64,000 nucleotides of DNA from Mycolicibacter virginiensis (GCF_022374935.2 NZ_CP092430.2:930001-994000), one strand, 5' to 3'. Positions 1 to 7,826 are shown, numbered from the stretch's first letter. The notes: generated from the letters alone by a model not told the origin. Numbers and translations are program-made.

Positions 1-820
1 AGCGGCTGTCTGGGTCGGCGATGACGCGGTCGATCATGTCCACGGCGATGCGGGCTTCACCGCCGTAGCCCTTGCCCGCCGGCACGGCGTCGACGTCGAG
101 GACCACACGGTTGTTGCGGACGTTGTCCGGTCGGGTGCCGAGTAGCACGAATTTGGTGCCCCAACGAAATTCGCTGTCATATTCGCCGTTTTGGACCTCG
201 ATACCGGCGTGCACGGTGCGTCCGCCCTGTTCGGCCCACCGCTCGGCGGTGATCTTGCGGACCGGCGCGGCCACCACGGTGCCATCGCCGACGACGTATT
301 GTCCGCGGGCGGGATCGGTGTGCGACACCGTAGCGGCGGGGTCCAGGCAGCCGAGCTCGATGGCCAACCGGCGGGCCAAAGGCCGGAACGCGTCGAGCAG
401 CTCGTTGGCGTGCTCGTCGAGCAGGTGTTGGGCGTAGTTGTGGTGCCAGCGCTGCGGGGGGCACCGCCGTGCTTTCGGTGCGTGATGGGCAGCGGCGTGA
501 TGGCGGATCGAACGCCAGTAGGCGGGGTGAGCCATCGCGCGGGCGGCTTTGCTGTGTGAGCCCAACACCCCGGCCAGCGCCTTGTGCAGCACATACACCC
601 AGGACGGATAGTGCGGGAGCCGACCCGGAGTGCCAGGCTCATGCACGGGCAGCGTTTCAGCAAGTCGATAGATGAGTTCGCTGGACGCGACGGCTTCGAT
701 GGTGTCGATCTCGAGCAGGGTGAGATCCATCGGTGTGGCGATCCGGTGCAGCTGACGCTGCTGAATCCGCCCGGCGCCATAGGCGTCGGCCTGGTCGGGC
801 GTCGCGGGTTTCCTGCTCAC
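1..820 (-). CDS. Unrecognised protein, DDE-transposase-like features, partial at left edge
   Basis: The frame is open from a GTG at 820 to the left edge (273 codons, no stop reached). It starts 6 nt after the stop of the recombinase-like gene, so the two are probably co-transcribed. The first ~150 residues are Ala/His/Arg-rich and look helical. The second part has strand-like stretches: VVGDGTVVAAP (around residue 180), KFVLLGT (around 223) and VVLDVDAVPAGKGYGGEAR near the edge. The spaced acidic residues (D179, D242/D244) recall the RNase-H fold of DDE transposases, but this is inference and I do not recognise the exact family. The C-terminus lies outside the window. Longer frames in the same region have nonsense-like Arg/Pro composition and are shadows. 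Confidence 0.55.
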   Translation of the reverse strand, partial: MSRKPATPDQADAYGAGRIQQRQLHRIATPMDLTLLEIDTIEAVASSELIYRLAETLPVHEPGTPGRLPHYPSWVYVLHKALAGVLGSHSKAARAMAHPAYWRSIRHHAAAHHAPKARRCPPQRWHHNYAQHLLDEHANELLDAFRPLARRLAIELGCLDPAATVSHTDPARGQYVVGDGTVVAAPVRKITAERWAEQGGRTVHAGIEVQNGEYDSEFRWGTKFVLLGTRPDNVRNNRVVLDVDAVPAGKGYGGEARIAVDMIDRVIADPDSR

Positions 821-826
821 GGCGGA

Positions 827-1771
827 TCACCCCCCGTCGTGCCAGTCGTAGCCGATCAGCGCCGCGGTGGCGTCCAGCGACGACGCGCCGACGCGGTGGG
901 CGGCATCTTCGATCCGGCCGGTTCGGTCGAACTCACGTCGGGCGGCATAAGCGGTCAGCGATGCGGGACGGATGCCCGAGTCCTCGGAGAGCCCGGCGCG
1001 GGACAGGATGTCGCGCACCGTGACGCAGACGCGGGCTTGTTTATGGGCGTCGCTGCCGCCGGCGGCGGTGCACAACACCGGCGACGCGGCCGATGTAGGT
1101 AGTGGGCCGGTGAGGTAGTCGGCGCGTTCAGCGAGCACCCGCACCGACCAGGTGTCCAGCGGCAACACGCGCGGGCGGTGTTTGCGCGATCCGTGCGCCC
1201 CTACGGTCGCGGTCTGTGGGTCGATGTCGGCGGCGCTGATGTGCCCCAGCTCGGAGGTGTGCGCGCCGGCGAGCAGCAACGCGGCGGTGGCGGCGTGGCG
1301 GGTCGGGGTGGCGTGTTCGGCGAATAGCCGCACCAGGGCGGCCTCGTCATTGGAGAGTGGCCGCTGTGGGGACGATTGCCGGGCGGGAACGTCGATGTCG
1401 GTAGTGGGGTCATCGAGGGTCAACCGCAGACGACGGGCGCTGCGGTAGAACGCCCGAAGTGCTGCGCGCCGGTTATGCATCGTTGCAACCGCCGCGTCTG
1501 ACACGCAGCCATGCCGGGCCCGTCCTTTGGCGGCAACGAATTTCGCGACCAGCGCCGCATCGACGGCGGCCAGCGTGGTGGTGTCGTGGGCGGCGGCGAA
1601 GCGGGCGAACCGGCGCAGCAGCAACCCGAACTTGTCCAGGGTCTGCGCGGCCAGCACGCCGTCGTCGATCCAGGCGCCGATCACCGTCTGCACGGCCGTG
1701 TCTAGGCTGCCGTCAGCCATGGCGGGCCCCCAGCGCAACGGCAGGGTCAGCTGCTCGCCGGCGCTCACCAT
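827..1771 (-). CDS. Tyrosine recombinase/integrase-like protein, possibly degenerate
   Basis: A 314-residue protein when started at the ATG at 1771; a second in-frame ATG lies at 1720. The region before 1771 is low-complexity and was not used. The layout fits a tyrosine recombinase: an N-terminal SAM-like helical region (about 20-115), then a catalytic-type domain with LLLAGAHTSEL (about 165-175) where active enzymes have G-L-R-x-S-E-L, and a C-terminal VGASSLDATAALIGYDW resembling the LGH...Y region. The first catalytic Arg appears to be His here and no clear H-x-x-R box is seen, so it may be inactive, divergent or an accessory recombinase. It is co-directional with the downstream unknown gene. 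An inverted repeat at 1821-1836 sits in its upstream region. Confidence 0.6.
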   Translation of the reverse strand: MVSAGEQLTLPLRWGPAMADGSLDTAVQTVIGAWIDDGVLAAQTLDKFGLLLRRFARFAAAHDTTTLAAVDAALVAKFVAAKGRARHGCVSDAAVATMHNRRAALRAFYRSARRLRLTLDDPTTDIDVPARQSSPQRPLSNDEAALVRLFAEHATPTRHAATAALLLAGAHTSELGHISAADIDPQTATVGAHGSRKHRPRVLPLDTWSVRVLAERADYLTGPLPTSAASPVLCTAAGGSDAHKQARVCVTVRDILSRAGLSEDSGIRPASLTAYAARREFDRTGRIEDAAHRVGASSLDATAALIGYDWHDGG

Positions 1772-1820
1772 GGCGCGGCACCTTCGATGACTGGTTGTGC
1801 ACGTCGCCTCCGTCCATATC

Positions 1821-1836
1821 GGTGCATGTATGCACC
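1821..1836. promoter_or_regulatory. Candidate operator: GGTGCAT-GT-ATGCACC
   Basis: A perfect 7-bp inverted repeat with a 2-bp spacer, in the gap between the divergent recombinase-like gene (start 1771) and the small HTH gene (start 1900). Its placement suggests a binding site for one of the neighbouring helix-turn-helix proteins, controlling excision/integration genes. This is inference; the repeat itself is exact. Confidence 0.45.
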
Positions 1837-1899
1837 ATTTGAGCAGAGGGGTCTGACAAGTCGTGCCGGTGCGACGGCATCGGCGGTTATCGTGGGCGC

Positions 1900-2238
1900 A
1901 TGCCGCGCAGCAACGCCGACCGGCCACCGGTGGCCTACGTGGCCTCGGGGGCGTGGCCGGATGCCGAATTGGTCGCCGATGCCCCGGCGTCGGCGTTCGC
2001 CGCGCAGGGCCTCGCGCGTGCGCTGCGCGCGGCGATGGCCGAGGCCGCGACGGGTCAGCGCGCGCTGGCCACCACCAGCGGGGTCGCCCATACCACGATT
2101 GGGCGCATCCTGGCCGGCACGGTGCTGTGCGATATCGGTTCGCTGGCCCGGCTGGAAGACGCCCTGGGCCGGACGATCTGGCCCGAGCATGGCCGCACTC
2201 CGAACCGCCGCAGCGTGACCCGGCGTGCTACCGCCTAA
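1900..2238 (+). CDS. Small helix-turn-helix (XRE-like) DNA-binding protein
   Basis: A 112-residue protein starting with ATG. Residues ~50-95 form an XRE-type helix-turn-helix: QRALATTSGVAHTTIGRIL is followed by a second helix LARLEDALG and an aromatic/Pro cap (TIWP). It is probably a repressor or excision-control protein of the mobile element, since it diverges from the recombinase-like gene across a short gap with a perfect inverted repeat. N- and C-terminal tails are Arg/Pro-rich and probably disordered. Ligand and targets are unknown. Confidence 0.7.
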   Translation: MPRSNADRPPVAYVASGAWPDAELVADAPASAFAAQGLARALRAAMAEAATGQRALATTSGVAHTTIGRILAGTVLCDIGSLARLEDALGRTIWPEHGRTPNRRSVTRRATA

Positions 2239-2298
2239 CCCACCGATGCCGTCCGTCACATGAGGCAGGTTACATTCCTGTGATTTGATTGCGCCCGT

Positions 2299-2347
2299 AG
2301 CGCAACGGCGTGTTGCGCTTGACTCGTGTTCCATGTTCCAGAACACT
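2299..2347 (+). promoter_or_regulatory. Candidate promoter with two inverted repeats upstream of HTH gene
   Basis: An 8-bp perfect inverted repeat AGCGCAAC-ggcgt-GTTGCGCT (2299-2319) abuts a -35-like TTGACT (2319-2324). This is followed by TGTTC-CA-GAACA (2336-2347), which would lie between the -35 and a weak -10 (around 2342-2347). The geometry suggests a repressed promoter for the gene starting at 2404. The -10 is poor, so the promoter call is tentative. Confidence 0.35.
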
Positions 2348-2353
2348 GGGGCT

Positions 2354-2374
2354 CGCGCGCGCACGCGCGCGCGT
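2354..2374. repeat. Alternating CG tract (Z-DNA-prone)
   Basis: About 20 bp of almost perfect alternating C-G dinucleotides, interrupted once by CA, lies 30 bp before the ATG at 2404. Such tracts can adopt Z-DNA; any role here is unknown. Confidence 0.6.
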
Positions 2375-2403
2375 CAGCGTAGCCGGGAAGTGGGTGCCAA
2401 GCC

Positions 2404-3009
2404 ATGGTGAAGACTCCGAGGTCGTTGATCGACCTGATTGATGTTGCAGTGAAGCGGCACGGTGGCGCGTCGGGACGCCGGCTGGCGGAGCTGGCGCAGA
2501 GCGCCGGTCACGATATCTCGCACGCGACCCTCAACCGGCTACGGCAGGGTACCTACGCGACCCGGCCCTCGGATGCGTCGATCCGGGCGATCGCTTATCT
2601 GGCCGATGTCTCGGAGAACACCGCATTCGCGGCGGCGGGAGTGAGCGCCCCCTCGGATGTTGCGTATCAGCCGCCGCGGGAAGCCCAGCGGATGAGCACC
2701 CGGCAGCGCAAGGCGCTCGATGAGTTGATCCGCGCCTTCACCGCCGGCGAGGCCCCGGCCGCCGCCGGGGCGGATTTCGGCCGGTTGCTGGCCGCGCGGG
2801 AAAACCTGCAGGCCGCGCTGGCCGACACCGGCCAGCCAGCGGCGGCCGAGCGGCTCGCCGAGGCGGCGCGCGACGCGGTGGCACGCATCGACGAGGTCAT
2901 CGATGCGCTGTTCGCCGCGTCGACCGACCAGGACGCACCCGATGGCGCACCATGGTCACAGTTGACCGTAGGACAGGGGGACGGCGGACCAGCGCACGCA
3001 GTCAGGTAG
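2404..3009 (+). CDS. Helix-turn-helix protein with C-terminal helical domain
   Basis: A 201-residue protein starting with ATG. Residues 1-80 contain an HTH of the type common in actinobacterial mobile elements (SGRRLAELAQ, SHATLNRLRQGTY, SDASIRAIAYLADVS). Residues ~95-185 are Ala-rich amphipathic helices (RKALDELIRAFTAGE, LLAARENLQAALAD, ARDAVARIDEVIDALF), likely a dimerisation coiled coil. It lies 39 nt before the DUF6932-type gene and may regulate that cassette. The exact family is not recognised beyond the HTH. Confidence 0.7.
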   Translation: MVKTPRSLIDLIDVAVKRHGGASGRRLAELAQSAGHDISHATLNRLRQGTYATRPSDASIRAIAYLADVSENTAFAAAGVSAPSDVAYQPPREAQRMSTRQRKALDELIRAFTAGEAPAAAGADFGRLLAARENLQAALADTGQPAAAERLAEAARDAVARIDEVIDALFAASTDQDAPDGAPWSQLTVGQGDGGPAHAVR

Positions 3010-3048
3010 AGCCACTCGCGCACGGCGGTCGGCAGAAGGGGCGGTGTT

Positions 3049-3597
3049 GTGATTCCGGAGTTGGACCCAACGCACGGGTTGTTGCCCCCCGGCCGATATC
3101 GTGCAACCCGGATCGAGGTGCGTCAGCGCTTCGTCGACGGGCGTGGCGCTCATCGACAGAGGCTGTGGCAGGATTGGGAGTCTGCGACGAACCTGCTGCG
3201 CCGACACGTGCACGTCAACGCCGCGTGGCTTTACGGGCAATTCCTTTCCGACGATCCCGAACCACAGGTGGTGTCCTGTGCGTACTGGGCCGAGGACCTT
3301 GAGCTGGCCAAGGCGCACCTGAACCCCACCAGCGTCCACACGCTGGCAGCCTTTGCCCAACGGGGTAAGGTCCGCCGCATTGTCGGAGTGCAGGTGGACA
3401 CTCAACTCCTCGCCTGGCACTGCCAGCCCGACCCGAACACCGAGGACCGCTATCTGACCCCGTACCTTGAACGCCGCGGGCAGGTGGATGATTACCTGCA
3501 GCGAATACGATGCGGCACACGCGGTTCGATCCCGGCGCGGGACGACGCCTTGCCGCGCCGCGGCTATGTGGAGGTGATCGTCGATGACTACCAGTGA
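3049..3597 (+). CDS. DUF6932-type protein
   Basis: A 182-residue protein starting at a GTG (3049) preceded by AAGGGG. The N-terminus IPELDPTHGLLPPGRYRAT followed by ...EVRQRFV is the hallmark opening of DUF6932 proteins (P-x-L-x-x-x-G-L-L-P-P-G-x-H/Y-x-A-T). Function of the family is unknown. Mid-protein SCAYWAEDLELAKAHLN is distinctive. Its last 14 bases overlap the start of the next gene, so the two are probably translated together as a module. Such small paired genes in mobile islands often are toxin-antitoxin or defence pairs, but nothing here proves that. Confidence 0.65.
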   Translation: MIPELDPTHGLLPPGRYRATRIEVRQRFVDGRGAHRQRLWQDWESATNLLRRHVHVNAAWLYGQFLSDDPEPQVVSCAYWAEDLELAKAHLNPTSVHTLAAFAQRGKVRRIVGVQVDTQLLAWHCQPDPNTEDRYLTPYLERRGQVDDYLQRIRCGTRGSIPARDDALPRRGYVEVIVDDYQ

Positions 3598-4582
3598 CAG
3601 CGACGAACAGCTGGACCGGATGCAGGCCGCGATCCTGGCCGCGATGGCCGGCGACGACTCACCGACTTGGACCACGCCTGACGACCTGTCCCGGATCAGC
3701 ATCGAGGCCCTGATCGACGACGACGACGGCCTGGGCCGCACCCGCGCTTCGCGGGGCAACATCCGCATCACCGGCGAAGGGGTGACCGGTGCGTCGGCAC
3801 GGGTGTCGGAGGTGGCGCGGGTCATGACCGGATTTCAGCGGCTGGCCACCGCGGTCGGCGCCGCCCAGCAAGGGGACAAATCATTGGGGCGCCAACCCAA
3901 CGCCGACGTGCGCCACCGCACCGATCTGCTGCTGAAGGCCTCACCCGGCCCGGGTTCGATCGTGCTGACGATCATGCCGGCAACCTCGCCGATCACCGAA
4001 ACCGGACACGGGGACGGCAAGGTCGGCATGTTCGCCGAACTCGAAACCACCGACCAGCTGCTCGACACCGCGATCGGGGCGGCCATCGACGTATTCACCG
4101 CCGGCAATGACATTGGCCCTAGCCCGGCGAACTCGGTGTTCGTGCGAGAACTCGGCGAGATGGGGCCCCGTACCGCCTCCGCGGTGCGCGATTTGTCCAA
4201 GACGCTGGACCGCGCCGGATTCGACATCGAAATCGACTGGCAACAACCCGAACGCACCACCCGCAGGGTCACCGTATCCGCCGCCGCGGCCGCCTACATC
4301 GCGACCACCGTCGAAAACGCCAACCTCGATGAGCAGTACGTCGAGGTCATCGGCGAATACCTCACCGTCAGCGCCGTATCATCCTGGCTGATCCAACAAG
4401 ACGACGGCGACACCGTCACCGTCAAACTCGGCCGGATCGGCGGACACGAAACCCGCGGACTCGCCGTCGGCGACAGGGTACGCATCGACGCGATTATGAA
4501 GATCGAAACCACGCCAGGCGGCGCGGTCAAAACCACGTACACCGCCCAAGCCGTCCACCGCCTCGGGGACGAGCAGTCCTAG
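3584..4582 (+). CDS. Unknown 332-residue protein coupled to the DUF6932-type gene
   Basis: Starts at an ATG inside the 3' end of the DUF6932-type gene (14-nt overlap). The N-terminal ~50 residues are acidic (ends in IEALIDDDDGLG). The body shows a regular alpha/beta pattern (GEGVTGASARVSEVARVMTGFQ, SPGPGSIVLTIMPA, ELETTDQLLDTAIGAAIDVF). The last third (VEVIGEYLTVSAVSSWLIQ..., TVTVKLGRIGGHETRGLAVG) looks like a small beta-barrel. No signal peptide or membrane segment is visible. I do not recognise the family. The tight coupling argues for a joint function or direct interaction with the upstream product. Confidence 0.65.
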   Translation: MTTSDSDEQLDRMQAAILAAMAGDDSPTWTTPDDLSRISIEALIDDDDGLGRTRASRGNIRITGEGVTGASARVSEVARVMTGFQRLATAVGAAQQGDKSLGRQPNADVRHRTDLLLKASPGPGSIVLTIMPATSPITETGHGDGKVGMFAELETTDQLLDTAIGAAIDVFTAGNDIGPSPANSVFVRELGEMGPRTASAVRDLSKTLDRAGFDIEIDWQQPERTTRRVTVSAAAAAYIATTVENANLDEQYVEVIGEYLTVSAVSSWLIQQDDGDTVTVKLGRIGGHETRGLAVGDRVRIDAIMKIETTPGGAVKTTYTAQAVHRLGDEQS

Positions 4583-4722
4583 CGCCCTCGTTGAGATGTA
4601 CTGCGCGGCCTACTGATCAGGGCGTCCGTCGTGGCGGTGGCCGCCGCGCGTTGTCGGCGTGGTACGCCGGTCTCCACCGGGCCAAACCGGCCGCGCTTCT
4701 CGCGACACGCTGTTTCATTAAG

Positions 4723-4756
4723 CGCGATAATATCGCATCATCGCGATATTATCGCG
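4723..4756. promoter_or_regulatory. Twin palindromic operators before a toxin-antitoxin-like pair
   Basis: Two near-identical 13-bp palindromes, GCGATA-A-TATCGC (4724-4736) and GCGATA-T-TATCGC (4743-4755), are separated by 6 bp and together form a larger inverted repeat (4723-4756). They end 3 bp before the GTG at 4759. Two adjacent dyads directly over a start site are typical of cooperative autorepression by an XRE-type antitoxin; the downstream gene 5363-6472 encodes such an HTH. The sequence symmetry is seen; the assignment to that regulator is inference. Confidence 0.6.
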
Positions 4757-4758
4757 CC

Positions 4759-5379
4759 GTGAGAAACATTCAGCATCTCGTACATCGGATATCGCCGCTG
4801 GTCGAACCGCTCCATGACGCCTTCGGCCATGCACGGCATCGGCTTGAGGTGCTGGGCATCACCACCGGTGACGACAAGCGATGGTTACGGACCGCGCACT
4901 ACCGCAGCGAGGTCTTCGACTACTTGAGCGCGCACGCGGTCGACAGCTGGTCCATCGATTGGAAGCGGCATAGTCAAAACGGCGCTATCCACCTCATTCA
5001 CTCAGGCAGTGACTTAGCGATACGGCTCCTACGTGAGGCACCCACTCCCGGCGGTGTGCCGTGCGCCGGATCCAACACCCGCCGCCGTGCCTACTATCGC
5101 AACCGGCCGTGCGCGCAGCTGGCGTTGTGGGGGGCGTCCAAAAACCTCTCCCACAACCTGCTGACATTATGGGATGAATGCGACGCCGAGGTCTCACTGC
5201 GAGTCGTGCGCCCCATAGGGCCAGGTAGCTCGCACCGCGGTGTGCCGATCGATTTGTCGGCCGACCTCCCGCGAACGCAAACTGACTTCGAGGCAATGCG
5301 TTTCGAGGTCCTAGACGAAGACCTTGACGAGACCACGGTCAGCTACGACGAGGAGGACGGCAGTGGCGGGAGCGCCTAG
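4759..5379 (+). CDS. Unknown protein upstream of XRE/ImmA gene (candidate toxin)
   Basis: A 206-residue protein starting at GTG 4759, chosen because the twin palindromes end just before it; an upstream in-frame start at 4591 would place the operators inside the coding region. It contains an N-terminal helical segment (IQHLVHRISPLVEPLHDAFG), a central RLLREAP/NTRRRAYYRNRP basic region, VPIDLSADLPRTQTDFEAM, and a very acidic tail (EVLDEDLDETT...DEED). The tail overlaps the start of the XRE/ImmA gene by 17 nt. I do not recognise the family; position and operators suggest the effector (toxin) of a pair whose antitoxin is the downstream XRE-metalloprotease. Confidence 0.6.
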   Translation: MRNIQHLVHRISPLVEPLHDAFGHARHRLEVLGITTGDDKRWLRTAHYRSEVFDYLSAHAVDSWSIDWKRHSQNGAIHLIHSGSDLAIRLLREAPTPGGVPCAGSNTRRRAYYRNRPCAQLALWGASKNLSHNLLTLWDECDAEVSLRVVRPIGPGSSHRGVPIDLSADLPRTQTDFEAMRFEVLDEDLDETTVSYDEEDGSGGSA

Positions 5380-6472
5380 CCCCGGTGCCCGGCTAAACGA
5401 CCTTCGCGAACTGCTCCAGCTGACACAAACCGAACTGGCTCAGAAGGCCGGTGTACCTCAATCGACGATCTCCGCGGTCGAAAGGGGCGATCGAGAGCTG
5501 TCGCCAGCATTGGTTGCTACAGTCTGCGCGGCCGTGCGAATGCCGCTGTCGTTCTTCGATTCGGTGTCATCGCCCGTGGACCCGGCAGCAGTGCATTTTC
5601 GTAAGACCGCCGGTGCGGGCGCCAAAGCTACCAGGGCTGCGCTGCGCTGCTTCGAGGAGCTACAACGCATTGCCAGTCGACTTATGGAGGCATCGGAAAG
5701 AACGCCGTTAGCTCTTGAACCGGTCACCGCTGATATCACCGCCGCGGATATCGAAGGTATCGCAACGGCTACCCGGGATGAACTCGGGATTCCGCGGAAC
5801 CAACCCATTACGCATGTCATGCGTGCCGTTGAGCGTGCAGGGGCGGCCGTTGCCCCGCTGGTTCGACTCGGGGCGGAACATCCAGCGTTTGATGGCCATT
5901 CCGGGATGTCCAGAGCAACACCGAAATCAGCACTGGTGATGTACACGCCGACGAGTGCCGGCGACCGGCAGCGGTTCACAGTCGCGCATGAGCTGGGCCA
6001 TTTGAAGCTGCATCACCACCGGGACGTGGGTGACGAGCGGTTACGCGAGAAAGAAGCGCACCGCTTTGCCGGCGCGTTCTTATACCCGAGCGAAGTAGCC
6101 GCAGCCGATATCTCAGAGTCACTGAGCCTTAACGGATACGCGCGCATCAAGGCCCGCTGGGGGATCGCGATACAGGCATTGATCCAGCGAGGCCGGGATC
6201 TGCGTCTTATCTCTCCCGATCGGCATAGGTCGCTGATGATTCAGGTGTCATCAAGGGGATGGCGCAAACATGAGCCGGTCGAGGTCGGGGTTGAAGAACC
6301 AATTCTGCTGTGGCACATGCTATCGTCGACCTACGGGGATGCGCCGTACATGGCAGCGTCGCATACCTTCGGCATCGACCCCGAGCGACTAGAACTCTGG
6401 ATACCAAACCGTGCGGCTTCCCACACCCTGGGCGGCGACGTTCTGCCACTGATTCGAAGACAGCGAGCGTGA
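5363..6472 (+). CDS. XRE regulator fused to ImmA/IrrE-type metalloprotease
   Basis: A 369-residue protein from GTG 5363, which follows AGGAGGAC at the right spacing; the earlier in-frame start at 5324 has no such site. Residues ~10-65 are an XRE helix-turn-helix (LQLTQTELAQKAGVPQSTI, SAVERGDRELSP). The middle part is helical. Around residue 209 is the zinc-protease motif HELGH followed by ...EKEAHRFAGAFLYP, the COG2856 ImmA/IrrE signature. These fusions act as antitoxins or phage repressor-cleaving/sensing proteins. It overlaps the upstream unknown gene by 17 nt, making a two-gene operon with palindromic operators in front. Confidence 0.85.
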   Translation: MAGAPSPGARLNDLRELLQLTQTELAQKAGVPQSTISAVERGDRELSPALVATVCAAVRMPLSFFDSVSSPVDPAAVHFRKTAGAGAKATRAALRCFEELQRIASRLMEASERTPLALEPVTADITAADIEGIATATRDELGIPRNQPITHVMRAVERAGAAVAPLVRLGAEHPAFDGHSGMSRATPKSALVMYTPTSAGDRQRFTVAHELGHLKLHHHRDVGDERLREKEAHRFAGAFLYPSEVAAADISESLSLNGYARIKARWGIAIQALIQRGRDLRLISPDRHRSLMIQVSSRGWRKHEPVEVGVEEPILLWHMLSSTYGDAPYMAASHTFGIDPERLELWIPNRAASHTLGGDVLPLIRRQRA

Positions 6473-7055
6473 CTCGACCAAGGCGCGCCCGACCGGCAAC
6501 GGTGAATCCGCAGGCCCCTGGTACGGGGTAGGCGGCGTAGGCGATCATCGGCCCGGGCGCGGTGCTCGGTCGCGTGCGTGTGGTGTACTGCTGCCCACGG
6601 GACACCAGTCAGCAGGGCGCGAGCACCAGCACAATTGCCAGGACCACCAAGCGCGGATGGGTGTGGCCCCACATCAGGGGGCAACGGTCGAGGCCGATCA
6701 TTGCCTCGACGAGCCTGAAGCGCCATGAATCATCCCAGGGCCACACGGGTGGTCGGGGTTCCCGCCTTCGTCGTGGTCGTGGTCACGAGGCTGTTTTGCT
6801 AGCCGGTTCCGGCGAATAGGCCGGTAAGGTGCGCCTTTGAGCCCAGAGCATAGTTCGGGCGCTGAGGGAAGTCGCAGCCGAACAGCGCGGCCTGGGGCGA
6901 AGGCGTGAGCTGCCCTCGGCAATGTGACGATGCCCAAGGCCTTCGCGCGGCACGGCTCGTGCGACGGCGGGCCGCGAGTTCATCGCCGGCGGTGCTGCAG
7001 ATCAGCGGACCAGAGCTGGCAGACCGGTAGGTCCGCCGCTGTCTGGCGGTCTTAC
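6473..7055. other. 583-bp gap with no convincing full-size gene
   Basis: Between the XRE/ImmA gene and dedA no frame has convincing protein composition; the open frames are Arg/Ser/Pro-rich. The only suggestive piece is a 45-codon minus-strand frame with a hydrophobic tail (listed separately). A His/Asp run (DHDHDE) in another minus frame near 6780 may be debris of a metal-binding tail. The gap may mark a junction between the left mobile element and the metal island. Confidence 0.4.
6609..6746 (-). CDS. Possible 45-residue membrane peptide
   Basis: A GTG-started frame reading MWPWDDSWRFRLVEAMIGLD, then PLMWGHTHPR and a C-terminal hydrophobic run LVVLAIVLVLAP ending in Cys. One transmembrane helix is plausible. 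No strong ribosome site is seen and the frame is short, so this is a weak call made because its composition differs from the shadow frames around it. Confidence 0.2.
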   Translation of the reverse strand: MWPWDDSWRFRLVEAMIGLDRCPLMWGHTHPRLVVLAIVLVLAPC

Positions 7056-7733
7056 CTAATGGTCGCCCATCGGGCGGCGCTCACCGGTGCAGCTGGTCGG
7101 TTCCACGAGCAGCAGTGTCGAGCGTTCACCAGCGCGGCGAGCACGGCGGCGGCGGATGATGAAGACTGTCGCGGCGGCGATGAGGACGGCGAGGGTCCCG
7201 GCGATGATGAGGGCGGCGGGCGAGTGCAAAGAGTGGGCAACGGTCCGCCAGTTCGCGCCGATGGCGTAGCCGGCTCCGGCCAGTGCCGTGGTCCAGGGCA
7301 GGCATCCCAGCAGGGTGTAGATGCCGAAGCGGGCCGGTCGCATACCGGCGAGCCCGGCCGGAAGCGAAATGAAGCTGCGGATGACCGGCAGCAGGCGCCC
7401 GTAGAACACCGAGGCGGCACCGTGGCGGGCAAACCATCGCTGCGCTCGGTCGAGGTGGGCCTTGTTTAGCCACCGGTGGTGGCCCCAGCGGCGCAGGGCG
7501 GCCCGGCCGCCGTAGCGGCCCGCCGCCCAGCCCAGATAGCTGCCGGCCAGGTTGCCGGCGGTGCCGGCCGCGATCACCAGCGGGAGGTCCATGTGTATGC
7601 CGGCCACCGCGCCGCCGGCCAGCGCTCCACCGAGCAGCATGGTGGCCTCGGAGGAAATCGGGATGCCGGCCGACTCGGCCACCATCAGCGCAAAGACCGC
7701 GACCAGCCCGAAACTGATAACGAATTGCTGCAT
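7056..7733 (-). CDS. DedA-family membrane protein
   Basis: 225 residues from ATG 7733, preceded by AAAGGGGA. Family motifs are visible: an early AESAGIPISSEATMLLGG (the E-x-x-G-x-P re-entrant loop), AGNLAGSYLGWAAGRYGG, and FYGRLLPVIRSFISLPAG (F-x-R-x-x-P-x-x-R, proton/lipid translocation signature). About five hydrophobic segments, the last near residues 185-205 followed by a basic RRRRARR stop-transfer. DedA proteins are proposed lipid flippases or proton-dependent transporters and some affect metal or selenite resistance. It diverges from the DUF1490/ctpC-like operon across a ~190-bp gap containing an AT-rich operator candidate. Confidence 0.9.
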   Translation of the reverse strand: MQQFVISFGLVAVFALMVAESAGIPISSEATMLLGGALAGGAVAGIHMDLPLVIAAGTAGNLAGSYLGWAAGRYGGRAALRRWGHHRWLNKAHLDRAQRWFARHGAASVFYGRLLPVIRSFISLPAGLAGMRPARFGIYTLLGCLPWTTALAGAGYAIGANWRTVAHSLHSPAALIIAGTLAVLIAAATVFIIRRRRARRAGERSTLLLVEPTSCTGERRPMGDH

Positions 7734-7826
7734 GAATCCCCTTTCAGGGCAGCCCCCATGGTCGCAGGAGCTCGGCTGTGGCCGGGTCGCGGCAAGCAGC
7801 GTCCGACACCCGCGGATCCATAATAC

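Noticed and set aside
2336..2347. LexA-type SOS box
   Set aside because: TGTTCCAGAACA has the GTTC/GAAC halves but not the mycobacterial consensus TCGAAC-N4-GTTCGA and wrong spacing.
6562..6819. 85-codon plus-strand frame in the gap after XRE/ImmA
   Set aside because: Arg/Ser/Gly-rich without hydrophobic core, no ribosome site, no recognisable family.
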